Positions 10,765 through 22,461 of a stretch of 64,000 nt of DNA are shown here, piece by piece (within the stretch, counting starts at the first letter, position 1; the number at the start of each line of letters is the position of its first letter). The notes under the pieces are model-generated. The model saw only the letters and a list, made by a program, of their open reading frames with translations, did no database searches and had not been told where the DNA came from. Both the position numbers and the translations under genes were made by a program. The DNA is from Lingula anatina (taxonomy: Eukaryota; Brachiopoda; Lingulata; Lingulida; Lingulidae). Location of the stretch: NCBI RefSeq assembly GCF_001039355.2, contig NW_019775658.1, forward strand, positions 327,846-391,845, given 5' to 3'.

Positions 10765-10770
10765 AATAAA
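10765..10770 (+). promoter_or_regulatory. AATAAA polyadenylation-signal candidate, plus strand
   Basis: AATAAA followed by a TGTGGTTTG stretch, about 30 bases after the stop of a 74-codon plus-strand frame (10511-10735). It competes with the minus-strand reading of the same region. Confidence 0.25.
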
Positions 10771-10773
10771 TGT

Positions 10774-12516
10774 GGTTTGAAAACGGTTATTTTTTTTGAC
10801 AGGAGTATCTATATATCTTGATATTCTTGATATACAGTGCTTAAACTTTTGAAATTTCCCCAAAATTAAGTGCATTTATAGCATTAATACTCATGTACAA
10901 GGAATGAGCTACATTGGGTATTATATAAAGCAATAAGGCGCGTGAAATCACAATGGGGCATTACGAAGTCTAATTAAAACTATGATTGCGGCCGTTCATT
11001 TACATTCCGAAACATGAGAATCATGTTATGTAAAACTAACTTTGTACCTACAGGCGAAATTCTCTCTTGTGATGTGTACGTAAATCCTATTACAACATGG
11101 AGCAGAGAGACCTAGCGGGAACTACATCGTTTAGGCCTCATTCCAATAGACACCATCGGTCTACATAGATTGACCCAACTCCGTGGGGACTCTTGCTGAA
11201 TGCAATCAGTTTAACAGATTAACACGCCTCCTTCTGACGTATATAAGTATATAGAAAAACTGATAATTATACGAGTGAGTTGGAAACAAGAAAAGGCCCG
11301 CATTCAGTTATGCTGTTTGCACTCCAGCGAGACTCCACGCAAAGTTGGGTCGATGATATGTATAAGGATGGTGTCTATGGGAATGGGGTCTTACGTACAG
11401 AATGTCTGATCAAAATCAGCGCACTCTTTGATTATTCGAACTATCGATTATACAGTTTCTGTTAATCTTGTTCATCTAAGGGATTAGTCTTCTTTCCAAT
11501 AGGTTATATTGACGGCCGTGGAGCTGTGAACGGACTTTAATTAACGCGGTCGACACTGATTTCCGTAATACGATTGCGATAGATTACCCCACCGTAGGAA
11601 CGTGAATCGATGCTCTGGTATGTTTCAGTGCCGCAACGTCGTTCAGACATACGAGGAGAAATTAGAGTATGGTCTTCTACCTAATCTAACTTGGTATTTT
11701 ACTGAATTTTTAAGAAAAAATCTGTTCAATAATAATTGTGCACTGTTTATATCATAGGTTTTGTTTTGTCAACAGCGTAGCAGTAAACGATAGAGTGCAA
11801 AAACCAAAGGAACAACACTGCACTTCTGCAGATATGCAACGTTTTGTCTCTTACTCGTTTCTCATTTCATCACTGCAATTTTGAATTCAGTAAGCACTTT
11901 TACGAAAAATTAAGATATTTCTACTAAGTTATCTCTCTTTTCAGGTGATTCTTTTAGCAAACTAATTTTCTAGCAAGCTTAAAAAAAGCTAAGCAACCCT
12001 ACAAGGACGAGTCATCTGTAGGTTCATATCTGCAGGTCCTCGTTACATAGATTTCGTGTGACAATAACTTATTTCACCTCTGAACAAAACATCAGCATCC
12101 GCGCGGGGCTCCGAGGAAATCAAGAACACGCAAAGTATGTGTTGAATAATCATTGTTGATCTAATCAACTATCCCCCAGGAGGCCGATTGCCAATACTTT
12201 AATTTCCATCGTGTCTATCTGGTTATACAATACGCTGCTCGTTGAGCGAATAACTTTCTACAACGCCTAGATCAAAATGGCTTTTTCTAAAAGAGACTCC
12301 ATTTTCGCAAAAAAAAAAAAAAAAAATCTTAAGCAAGTTTCCCAGTTTCTCCGTGTTGTCCAAAAAGAAAAAAAAGGAATGTAAGACTCATGACTGAATT
12401 CAGTTCCAACTTAAACAAATAAAACCTTCGGATAAATGATATTATCCCCAGGTACCTGTACGCACCACCCGTTATACATGTAGAAGAAAGAACTGCTACG
12501 TCGCACGCGGGTGTTG
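10774..12516. other. no gene seen
   Basis: Apart from the diverged dispersed repeat at 11131-11215 and a poly(A) run near 12310-12326, no supported feature is visible. A 61-codon plus frame at 11280-11465 is not convincing. Confidence 0.4.
11131..11215. repeat. ~90-bp dispersed repeat, diverged copy C
   Basis: Same core in the same orientation outside the duplicated block: CATCGGTCTACATAGAT, then CCCAACTCCGTGGGGACT and GCTGAATGCAATCAG. The palindrome is broken by substitutions, so this is an independent older copy. That shows the unit is dispersed and not simply part of the 3.4-kb duplication. Confidence 0.7.
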
Positions 12517-12586
12517 TGACGTCATACTATTTTTTACCCCTCTCTCCTCGGGCTGTCTTAAATATGTGACGTAATAAGTCCGCCCC
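12517..12586. promoter_or_regulatory. CRE / GC-box promoter-like cluster
   Basis: A perfect cAMP-response element TGACGTCA (12517-12524) is followed 50 bp later by the variant TGACGTAA (12567-12574) and then a GC-box-like TCCGCCCC (12579-12586). The cluster sits in a local rise in GC and CpG within AT-rich DNA. A plus-strand donor-like CCTGTGAGTAT lies near 12913-12923, so a non-coding first exon of ~300 bp is possible but unproven. Confidence 0.35.
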
Positions 12587-12923
12587 TGTAAATTCGACGT
12601 GTTAGTTCTTCATAGTTTTGGCTTGTGGCAGTGTAGTGATTCATTATCTTATTTTTCTTCCTAATGAACTGATCAAATACTAACTCGCAGTTTCCGCATT
12701 CTCTGGTTAACTCCCACCCTCAGAGCGTGCTGCATATGTCGGTCATTCTCAGCGATTTTCTTACGGTCTTGAAGGTCGTACTCTTCGCTCCAGTGATCTG
12801 CTTTCAGAGAAAATAAATAAATTCCTTCGGACGCACAGGAGTGTGCAGGCCATGTAGGGAGTGTAATTGCAGAGTTAGTTGATGGGGGATCGTCACTTGT
12901 CGGATATTAATATCCTGTGAGTA

Positions 12924-14800
12924 TATTTTGTATGGTTTCAGTAGCTTTCTTTGCTTCGTTGACGTGTTGCAGAGATAGAAATATGGACGGCAATAGAAGA
13001 AGATATCTGGAACATCTAGGCAGAGGGAGCAGAGTAGACAGTGGTGAGACGGGGTATTTGACAGAGGGAACTCATTAGCTGCCCACCAGTCTTTTTCGTA
13101 ATAAAAGTCACCGTTTTATTGGTGGAAAGCTTTAATAGAAAGTACAAAAAAGGGAACGAGTGGGTCACAACTACCTTTTTTTTTTGATATGTGGATATGA
13201 ACATAAGTTACAAAAACAAAACAGTTAAAACGAAAGAAAAATACGCCTCTTGGTAATCTGTAATCGTCAATAACACACTAAGTATTATTCTGCTAAGTCA
13301 CATTGCGTTCGTGCAAAGCTGCTTTTTTTACATTGCTCAATAATTCAAAAGGACATCAACTTACCAGATTCATTAAGGAAATCTTATTATCTTCTTTTTC
13401 ATTTTTTTAGTTTGTACAGTATTGTTTTGGGAATTTATACAAAATTTCATTTATTTAGATGAGTTAAAAAAAGACATTCAAACTAAAACCTACACTGAAG
13501 TGTAGTATATATTTGCATTAAAATCCCAGTGCCAGCAGGAAACAATCTGCATTGACTAGGTATACCGCTTGGTGTGATAAGGGAATTGGAAAACCCTTGA
13601 TTGCGTTAGTTGAGACACAGACGATAGCGAATCTTCCTGTCACACCCAAATATACCCTGCCATGAGTAGCTGCACATAGCTCCGGTTCAAAATAATTATG
13701 TTCGATAAGATCCAAATTATATTCAGAATGAGCTTTAATGCAAAAAATGGGAGGGACCGGTCCAAAAAACAAACAAAAAAAAAAAGAAAGAAAGAAACCT
13801 TTTCCAGATTTTGTTATGACAGGGAACCAACGCACGCGCAGCATTAAAATCAAATTGAACTATCTCATAGCTTAGCCTCTAATGGTCTTATTTCTGATTC
13901 GTGGATATTTATCTCGAAATAATAACAATCCGCTATCTTTTTCAAAAACCAGTCATGTCATTCCTTTTGTGACGAGCAATCTGTCTATCATTATGGTATG
14001 TGCGGTTAAAAAAAGCGGAGAGAACGCACCTGTTGTTTTAAATTGATTTTGTGGTCTGCGCTCTCTTGGTGGTTCCAGCCACAGCTAACCACAATACTTA
14101 AGACTACCGATTTTTCTGATGAGATTGCCCAGTGATTGGGAGTGGTGGAGCAAAACCACGGCAATAAAGGAAGGCTCTTTAACCATGGAGTTCGCATGTG
14201 TTCAACAAATATTTGTTTATAATATTTACCAAAATGTGCTGTTGTGCACCGACTGCATGTTTGGCGCACATTAAATGAAATAAATGATATTTGTGTTTAT
14301 AGTTAGAATGTGTTTTATACTGTTAAACATATGGAGTATTTTGCACCTAAATATACAGAAAATTAAAACTGATTATAATAAAAACAGATAAATAAATGAA
14401 AACATATATAGACAAAAAAAAAAAAAAAAAAAAGAAGAAAGAAAAAAAAGAAAGTAAGAAAGAGGATTGAAAGTAACAAAGAAAAAATAGGAACTGTTAT
14501 AAAACGCGATTTTTTTCAAAATGATGCATTTAGTATGTCTTAGGATGTAAACCCCGAGTAAGAAAAAATACTTAAAATTCCATTATAAAATCAACTGAAT
14601 CAGAAAAAATGTCATTGCTAGTTAAATTGAGAAATAAAAACCACTTGCACTCCATGTAAATTAAGTTTTCTCACCCCCAGTTTGTAAAATACCAATGTTG
14701 CGGTTAAATGCGGATACAAATCACCCAGCTTTATTGCCGCTGATGTCATATCGATGCAATTTTGTTACCACTCCTGCGGCGGGAGTGTCTTTTGATATTT
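12924..14800. other. no gene seen; A-rich runs
   Basis: AT-rich DNA. Minus open frames at 13518-13853 (111 codons) and 14006-14269 (87 codons) have no recognisable domain or convincing splice boundaries. A purine-rich A/GAAA tract lies at about 14415-14465. Confidence 0.4.
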
Positions 14801-14801
14801 A

Positions 14802-14815
14802 CCAATAGATGGCGC
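14802..14815 (+). promoter_or_regulatory. CTCF-like motif
   Basis: CCAATAGATGGCGC matches the bilaterian CTCF core CCASYAGRKGGCRS at 13 of 14 positions. A related but weaker site (11 of 14) is at 16795-16808. This is a motif match only. Confidence 0.3.
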
Positions 14816-15098
14816 TGAAATAACATAATTCCAGATCTAAAACTTTATAATTTCATTTTTCGTTTATTAATTTTTTTGGAACAAAATATTGTTTAAGGTC
14901 ATATTTATGCGTGTGTTTGATAATTTTAGTCGTTTAATGTTTCTAATATTCTGAAAATATTTATAACGTGTCCAAGAGATAATCAACGAAACAAGCAGTA
15001 AGCGGCAAGTAAAATTCTTCTATATAACTAAATTCCAGTTTATTGATTCACATTTTCTAAAAGTTAGATAATTTCCTGGGTTCAGTCAGCATGAATTT

Positions 15099-15184
15099 GA
15101 GAGAGAGAGAAAAAGAGTGCGTGTGTTTGTGTTTGTGTGTGCGTGTCTGTGTGTGTGTGCGTGCTAGTGTGTGTGTTTGTGTGT
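15099..15184. repeat. (GA)n then interrupted (TG)n microsatellite
   Basis: A short GA tract is followed by an imperfect TG/TTTG/GCG tract. Confidence 0.9.
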
Positions 15185-15369
15185 AGAAAGGGAAGAGGCA
15201 TCACAGAATTAAGCTACCATTTTATGCTTTTCTATTAAACCAATTGATTCACTTTACATAGCACTGCATCAGTCAAGTCAAACATCCACTTAAACAACTT
15301 ATTAAATGCATTGGAACTGCAAGGCAGGAGTGTCTCTTGCTTAGTACAGCCCCACTTTACCCAATTATT

Positions 15370-15700
15370 TTTCAGTTATTACATTTATATATTTATATAT
15401 TTATTTTATGAATTTATCTTTTTATTTTACTCTTTTATTAACTTATTCAATGTATTGCAAGCGTAATGTAACAATGTATATTAGTTAGTGCAACCCCGCC
15501 TTATGTAAATTATTGTTTATTTACTAAATAATTTATATTTATAAAAAATAATTTATATATTTTTATTTATTTCATCTTATTTAATAATCATCTTTTATTT
15601 AGTTAGTTATTTATTTATTTATTTATTATTTTTTATTTTTTTACTTTTTTATTTTATTTTATTTTTTAAATTTATTTTTATGCAAATAAACTTCACTGTT
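15370..15700. repeat. T/A low-complexity tract with TTTA units
   Basis: More than 300 bp almost entirely of A and T with repeated TTTAT-type units. No coding potential. Confidence 0.8.
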
Positions 15701-16570
15701 AATTTTAATGTCTTTATTTTCAGTTTTACTGACATTTTTCTTCTTTTTTATCTCCCATTCCTGTGGCTGGGCGAGGACAAATCTCGGGGTTTAGTAACAC
15801 GTGCAACCGCAATCGTTACCGCGTAATGAGTAGACCGATTAAACACTGACGGAGCTTGAAATTCACACCAGTAGCGTACGGCGTGCGGTTAGACCGTGCC
15901 TACGGGCATGCAGATTGCGGTTAGAAACGCTTCTTTCGAAAAAAATACCATATGCTTGTACTGAGCCATAATTGACTGTAATTAATGTATTGAACGATTT
16001 GACTATTTTATGGTTTTTAAGTCCTGGAAGTCAATTATAGGTGATTGCAAGGCTGAGTTAAAAGCACTTGAGATTATTCATGCGTATTTGTTTGCTTAAT
16101 TTTTTTATTTTAATTTTGACTGAAATCAATTGAAATTGCCCTGAAGCGTTTTTATATAAATATTTTGATTTATTTTCAATGTTGCAACATTCGAATCGTT
16201 TATCGAAGGAGAAGATTAATTACCACAGTAATGATGATAAAGTTCATCAAAGTTGTCATATGATCACGAAAAGAGGGATTGATAACGATAATATTTTTCT
16301 CTGTCTTTTTTTCTCTATCACTTAAACCAGGATGATACATAAATGTGATTAAACAAACATAATGTCATTTAAGTAGGAGTTCAGATCAGTGGCAGCTTAT
16401 TGGACAAACATATTCACTAGCAATATCTGTTTATCTGACTAATTCGATTTTGGTTGCCTGACTTGCTGATATTGTGAGAGTGGAAAATGTTTCCTTTATT
16501 TCTTGCACTTCTGCTCACAATTCAAAATAAATAAGATATCTACCTACCTCTAATCAAAACTTTTTATTTT

Positions 16571-16572
<2 letters not shown>

Positions 16573-16611
<39 letters not shown>
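16573..16611. repeat. poly(A), 39 bases
   Basis: An uninterrupted A39 run. It could be the tail of a retroposed copy, but no matching target duplication or SINE/LINE body is evident upstream. Confidence 0.9.
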
Positions 16612-16616
<5 letters not shown>

Positions 16617-16756
16617 CCTTGTCAACTTTGTGCTTTCACCTCAGCAGGTGGTTCCACTCCATCTGCTTATAGAAGAGAAGACCTATAAAATCACATGAAT
16701 CACAGCACGCTGAAAATAGAATGGTATTTCGGGTTCGCCAGACGACTTATGATTAT

Positions 16757-16792
16757 ATAATATTACGTCATCAGGCAGTAACGTAATATTAT
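16757..16792. repeat. perfect 12-bp inverted repeat (hairpin)
   Basis: ATAATATTACGT (16757-16768) and ACGTAATATTAT (16781-16792) flank a 12-base loop. The arms include TTACGTCA-type ATF/CREB half-sites. A weaker CTCF-like site starts three bases downstream. Confidence 0.85.
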
Positions 16793-17218
16793 GGTCAATA
16801 GATGGCGTTGCATAACACAGGACCGACTAGACTGCAGTAAGTATACTTTTCTGTCTAGTGTCTACTGTCCACTCCAAACATATATCATACTCCGTGAACA
16901 TTAGCACAAGAGTGCGTCAGTTGCTATTGAGCGAGGGAATTTAGTGCATTGCAAGGCAAATGAGATAGCAAGTCGGAATTTGCAGTTGTTGTATTGATTT
17001 TTTTTTACCTTAGAAAAGCTGTTTTTGACCTGCTGTGTGCGTACACGTACATGTAAAAGGTAGAGGTCTGGTTTATTGTATGCGAGACTAGAATACTTCT
17101 CTCCCTTCACTCTCTCACCCTCTCTCTCGCTCAAAGTGGTTAATATAGCATATATCAAGGAGGACATATTTACCAGCTGGGTTTGTGTATTGCATAATGA
17201 ATGGTTCTCGAAACACAA

Positions 17219-20200
17219 GCCCTAAAATATTAAAAACCATTTATTGCAGTGACTATTTACGCAGCTCTTTTAAAGTATTAAAACTGATATTCATCCAGTC
17301 CAAGGACATCTCGCGTAAAAGCAGACTACTGATAAAACAATGTTGTTATGATAATTACAGACACAATAATAATAATAATGTTTTGTTGCTACAGTGTCAG
17401 CAAAAACGCTATGCAAATATTATCTATAGTAGAAAACACACTTATACTGATATTACTTTAAAAAATACGACAGAAATATGATAAGGCAGTCTGATAATAA
17501 GTTGTCGATCTACTGTAGAAATAAATACCATCATCATGACTTTAAAATACAAATCAAAAATAATTTGAAATAATAAAGTTTCGAAATAATGCATTTGGGT
17601 AGCCATATTTTGCATTGGCAGACTGCTCTTTTGTATAAACAATATGTCTGACGGATTTTACTAAATATACTGATGAAAAAAGATTTAATGTTTTCAAGAG
17701 CTCCATTAGCAGACGGCTTAGGATTTGGCTTCGTCTCAAGAAGTAACTGTCGAAATACAGACGTCACGTGATCGTCTGTCTGGAAAACTGGCTGTCACGA
17801 TTATAAACATGAGCACTAAACGGTCTATTATTCGTAAAATGACGCTGTCATTTGCATTTAAACGGTTAGTTTATTTCTTTTTAAGTCCAGCATGTTTTAC
17901 CAGGGTCGCCAATTTTGATTTAAATCAATGTTTTAACCTGAAATGTAAGCTGATATCACTCCGCCTAACTGCTAAATTTAGTTGCAAGAAATAGCGATAG
18001 GGGTCTCTGTCATAGCTCTTAAGGTACTTTGAAAATCGTAACAGAAGGATTAAATTTAAAAAAGGTTGTAAAATCTTAGTCTCAAAAGGCTGATGAATAC
18101 TTCATACTGTCAATTTTCTTTATCAAACGTTGAAAAATCAACCCTTGACAAAAAAGAAAGCGATTGTAGGCATGTATGTTTATTAGTATGAGCGATGCTA
18201 GAGTTTAACGTATAGAGTACATGTGTGAATTATGAAAAATTTAAAGATAAGATAGGCAAGAAAATAATGATTACTTCATGAAATCAACCTCTACTAAACA
18301 ACTAAAAAAACTTAATGATCTTTATATGGTTTCATATACAGGTAACGTTCAAATAGAAAACATTTTAGGCTTTAAAGACGGCAACATTCTCAAAATGTCT
18401 ACCATGATATCCAACTCACCTTTGCACTGAGAAACTTGGCTGTACATACATATAGTTTCATATCACAAATATGAAAATTAAGAACAACAAACATTGTTCA
18501 AACAATGACTATTCAACCATGTGACCCAAATGAAGATAGTGTGCATATTGCTGAAGCACAAAGCTACAGATTCCAGAGCTGCGTCGACATTTGAAACAGA
18601 TCATAGGGCATGTAACATAAAACAAATAATTCGTATATATATAATAAGACTAGAATTTATTCCCAAAATATGGACCAGAATGCTTTTCTGTTATGTACTG
18701 ATAAACAGTTTAGAAGCCGTGTTTCAGTGTATTTGCCTGACACCCAATAGATAAAACGAAGATGTTAAATTTGCACCTTCGCCGCCATTTTTATAAATTC
18801 TTTTTTCTTTGTCAGATCATACGGGCTTGTGTCAGATTTTTCCATACGAAGTCAAATTTTGATTGTGTTGGAAAAAACCAAATGCATTGGGGTATATAGA
18901 GTAAATGTCATTCTTGTGTTCCTCTCAAATCTGAATTTCCCTTTTATATTTTAATATGTGCCAATTTCCTAGACGGAACTGCCACCAATTTACGGCGACT
19001 TATGGTTTTCCTCCAACAGGATTAAGCTGAATAAGTTTTTCTTTAGAAACCATAGTGTATTATTTAATGAATAAATTCCAACTCACTCAAGAGATTCCAG
19101 TTTTGCTGAAACCTAGAATTTTGTACATGTGCACTTTCACCATTTTACATCTATTCTCCTGTGAACTTTCACGTGCTTATTTTCAGTTATCCCTCTCGTG
19201 AGTACTTCAGTATAACGCCCGCATTCGACAAACGAATTACATCTGCTACCTATAGATTTAGGCTTGTTTGCAGACACTACGGGCGATGTTCATTATTAAG
19301 ACAATTGCTCTAAAACTTTAAACTAAGTCTCGTATTTTTCACATCGTCATAATCTGTCAACCATGTGTTGTTAAGATTGCCTTGAAGTTTCATGATGAAA
19401 AGGACAATAACTGAAAGATACAGGTGAATTGCTCTTAATCAATTCTTGTCATGATTTCTATCAGTAAACTGTAACCTTCGAGAATATAAACGGAAATATA
19501 AATTGATATGTTTTGTATTTTTTCGTTTTGCAAATAGGTCTAGTTTATACTTTTTAGTTACTTTGTGCTGTATAGGTGCCATTTTACAGTTGAGAACGCG
19601 TGTTTTCTAGATAAATTGTACCAAAAAAGTCACAATATATTATGTAAAATATTTGCCTTTTCACATTCTCACGTATACCATTCACTAAATTTTTGTATGA
19701 TGTTTAATATAAAGGAAACGTATTTCAGCGGCCATATTTCTGAATTGCAAACAGAGCAAATAATAAAATAAGACGGGCATTTCAATAATCGGATATGACA
19801 ACTTTTGTTACCAAAATGTGTGCTGTTTACGAGTAAATAGAGCACACTGACTTATAAAAATATTTTATACTTAGATTAACAATTATTAATGTTTTTGTAT
19901 CTAAAATATTATAAAAGGATTACTGGAAAAACGAAAGGCAACAAAGTGTTTAGAAGAGGTTTCAGAATGTTTCAATTATTCGTCAAAATCAAGATCTTAA
20001 AATAATTCTCAATAATGGTTTGAATTATTTAATAAAAAAACGAATAAAATAAATTTCTTTCTTCTCTTCTCTCTTAGAAAGTAAAAAACAGCAAGGTCTC
20101 TAGGATTATCCACGCCATTTATGTTAAGAATTGATGCAGGATATTAAAAATTCGATTTTGGAATCTAAATTAAACAGAACTGAAAGATTTGCATTCATTA

Positions 20201-22366
20201 TAATATTCAGTTTAAATCCTCATAGTGCTAACTTAGACTTCATATTTCCTTTTGACGGATTGGTCTGTTATAAAGGTGTCTATGTTTCCCTTCTTTTTTA
20301 TTGTGAGTATGTCTGTAAGCAGTACTTAGCAATTGTTTTTAGAGTATTTTGCTGTCCAAAAGTGTGTTAGTATATTATATAAAGGTCCCCCGAGCCGGAC
20401 ACTTGAAAAAGTTTTCGAATTCTCTGTACATAGCGTCATTTCAGAAGGCAAGCAACATTTTACATATCCATCTCCAAAAAGAGCACAGATTAAAATTGAT
20501 GTTTTGCTAAATTTATAGTCTAATATTGCATAAATAAAGTAAGGCCCCAACTTGTGAAGAATAAACAGTATTATCCATTCTTTTTCGTTCAATTAAAGTT
20601 AATAAAAGTAATTTTATTTAAGTAAATTTATTATATTAACAGTGGTGAAATATTGAAATTTATTTTGACAAACACCCAATATCATGACTCTTGTTCTAAG
20701 GTTGAGGAAATATTCTCAGTACCCCATTACGCAATTCAAGTAGCCATTTCTCACTGTAAAATAACAGGAAGGACAGAGGAGTTAATCTATACACTATTTA
20801 CCTTAAATTTTAATGTATAAAATAAAGTTTGCTTCTGTATTGAACCGATAGAGAGTCATTCTGGAGATATTAGTAGTCAGTTGCAAGCTTGTGTGGTTTT
20901 GTTACATGGATTTAACCTCTTTTTGTAAAAATATTTATAAACCTATCTTAAGTAGAGTAGACATTCGCCCATAGTTCTCTCTAAAAAATCAGTTAAAGTG
21001 TTAAAGGGGCATTTAAAGGGGTTGTTAGTTTGACAATTTTCGTAACGCGTCCTTCTTGTAGAGGCAAATGATCTTTGTCAAAATAAATTGTCCCCTATAG
21101 CAATATAATGGTGTTTCTTTTTAAGCAGTTTACATAAAGTGGAAAAACCAAGTAGTTATATTCAAATGCGTTAATCGAATGGATAAAAACTTCTAGAAAT
21201 TCCTGATTTTGAAAAACTAGCCTTTATACCTCAAAGTAGTGTACTCCACGTCATGGTACCGCAGCGGAAGAATTTAACTTTTAACGTAATATATTAATAT
21301 AATAATATAAAGTAATGGAACTTTCAACCAAAAATATATAGTCTAAAAAGGCTATTCCGGGATTACGCGTTTTGTTGTCTGTTGGATGAATGCCTATTCT
21401 ATATATTGGTGTGACCTCTATGCAATTAACAATTGAATTTTTAATTAAGACGGGCCAATATTCTATACAATTAAGATCACAAAAACCAAACGAAGAAAAG
21501 TTGTGCCTAAAACTTCTGAAAATCACAACTAAGTTTTAATTGCCTTTTGTTGAGACCACTCTTTACATTAAACGGTGAAGCCATCGAAGTGTTTGGTCGG
21601 CTGAGTGTTTCTGACGCTGGCTAAAATGTTCATATTTAAGGAAAGATTGTGAAGATATACTTATGGTTGTGGTCAAGCATATATTAATTAAAATGGCTGA
21701 AGGCAGTATGCAACTGCACGGAAAAAAGACTAACTGTTCATTTCATTTCATCTAAGAGGTAAAAACTAGAAAGTCATATTTCGGCATTGTTGTAAAGAAC
21801 TTCAACTCAGCACCAAAGAAATGTAAGAAAAGCTACTAAACCAAAATATGGTCCAGAGACAATAACATGAGGGAACATCAGGTACAATTTACCTGAATTT
21901 TTTCAAGTTTTTTCCTTTGAGTCATTGGAATATTTAGTTCATGGCGTTGCCTTTTTATTTTCTTTTCTTAGTGACCCGGCGATGTCCACGTAAAATATTC
22001 CTGAATATCACCGAACCAGAAATGTGTTTCAAAACAGGTTGTTTCAAAATGTGTAAGAGAAATTAAAAATGAGGAAATCCTTGCAAACATATTTATCAAA
22101 GGACATACATGTCTTCATTCATAAATTCCAGACACGTACAACTCCATGTACCTCATCTTCTGCCTCTCTTTGCAGTTATTTTTAAAGTTTCTTTTAAAAG
22201 CAAAGTTCGATAAAATGTATGACGATAGATGTACTTTGTAACAAAGGCCTAAAATTCTAAAAAAATAAATAATACAGGCATTAATACAAAATGATTTTTC
22301 AAAAGGCAATAATAATGTATATTAAATGCTACTTCTTTATGCAGTGGCTTATTTGTAGTTCCCGTA

Positions 22367-22369
<3 letters not shown>
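17219..22369. other. AT-rich DNA, no gene seen
   Basis: Over 5 kb without a convincing exon, RNA gene or structured repeat. Open frames up to 98 codons occur at about the frequency expected by chance in such composition. A short TTAAAGGGGCATTTAAAGGGG motif lies at 21001-21021, but no matching inverted end was found. Confidence 0.5.

Positions 22370-22459
<90 letters not shown>
22370..22459. repeat. (TA)45 microsatellite
   Basis: An uninterrupted TA tract of 90 bp. Confidence 0.98.

Positions 22460-22461
<2 letters not shown>

Noticed and set aside
16573-16611. A39 run as a SINE or LINE tail
   Set aside because: No target duplication, promoter boxes or retroelement body were seen next to it.
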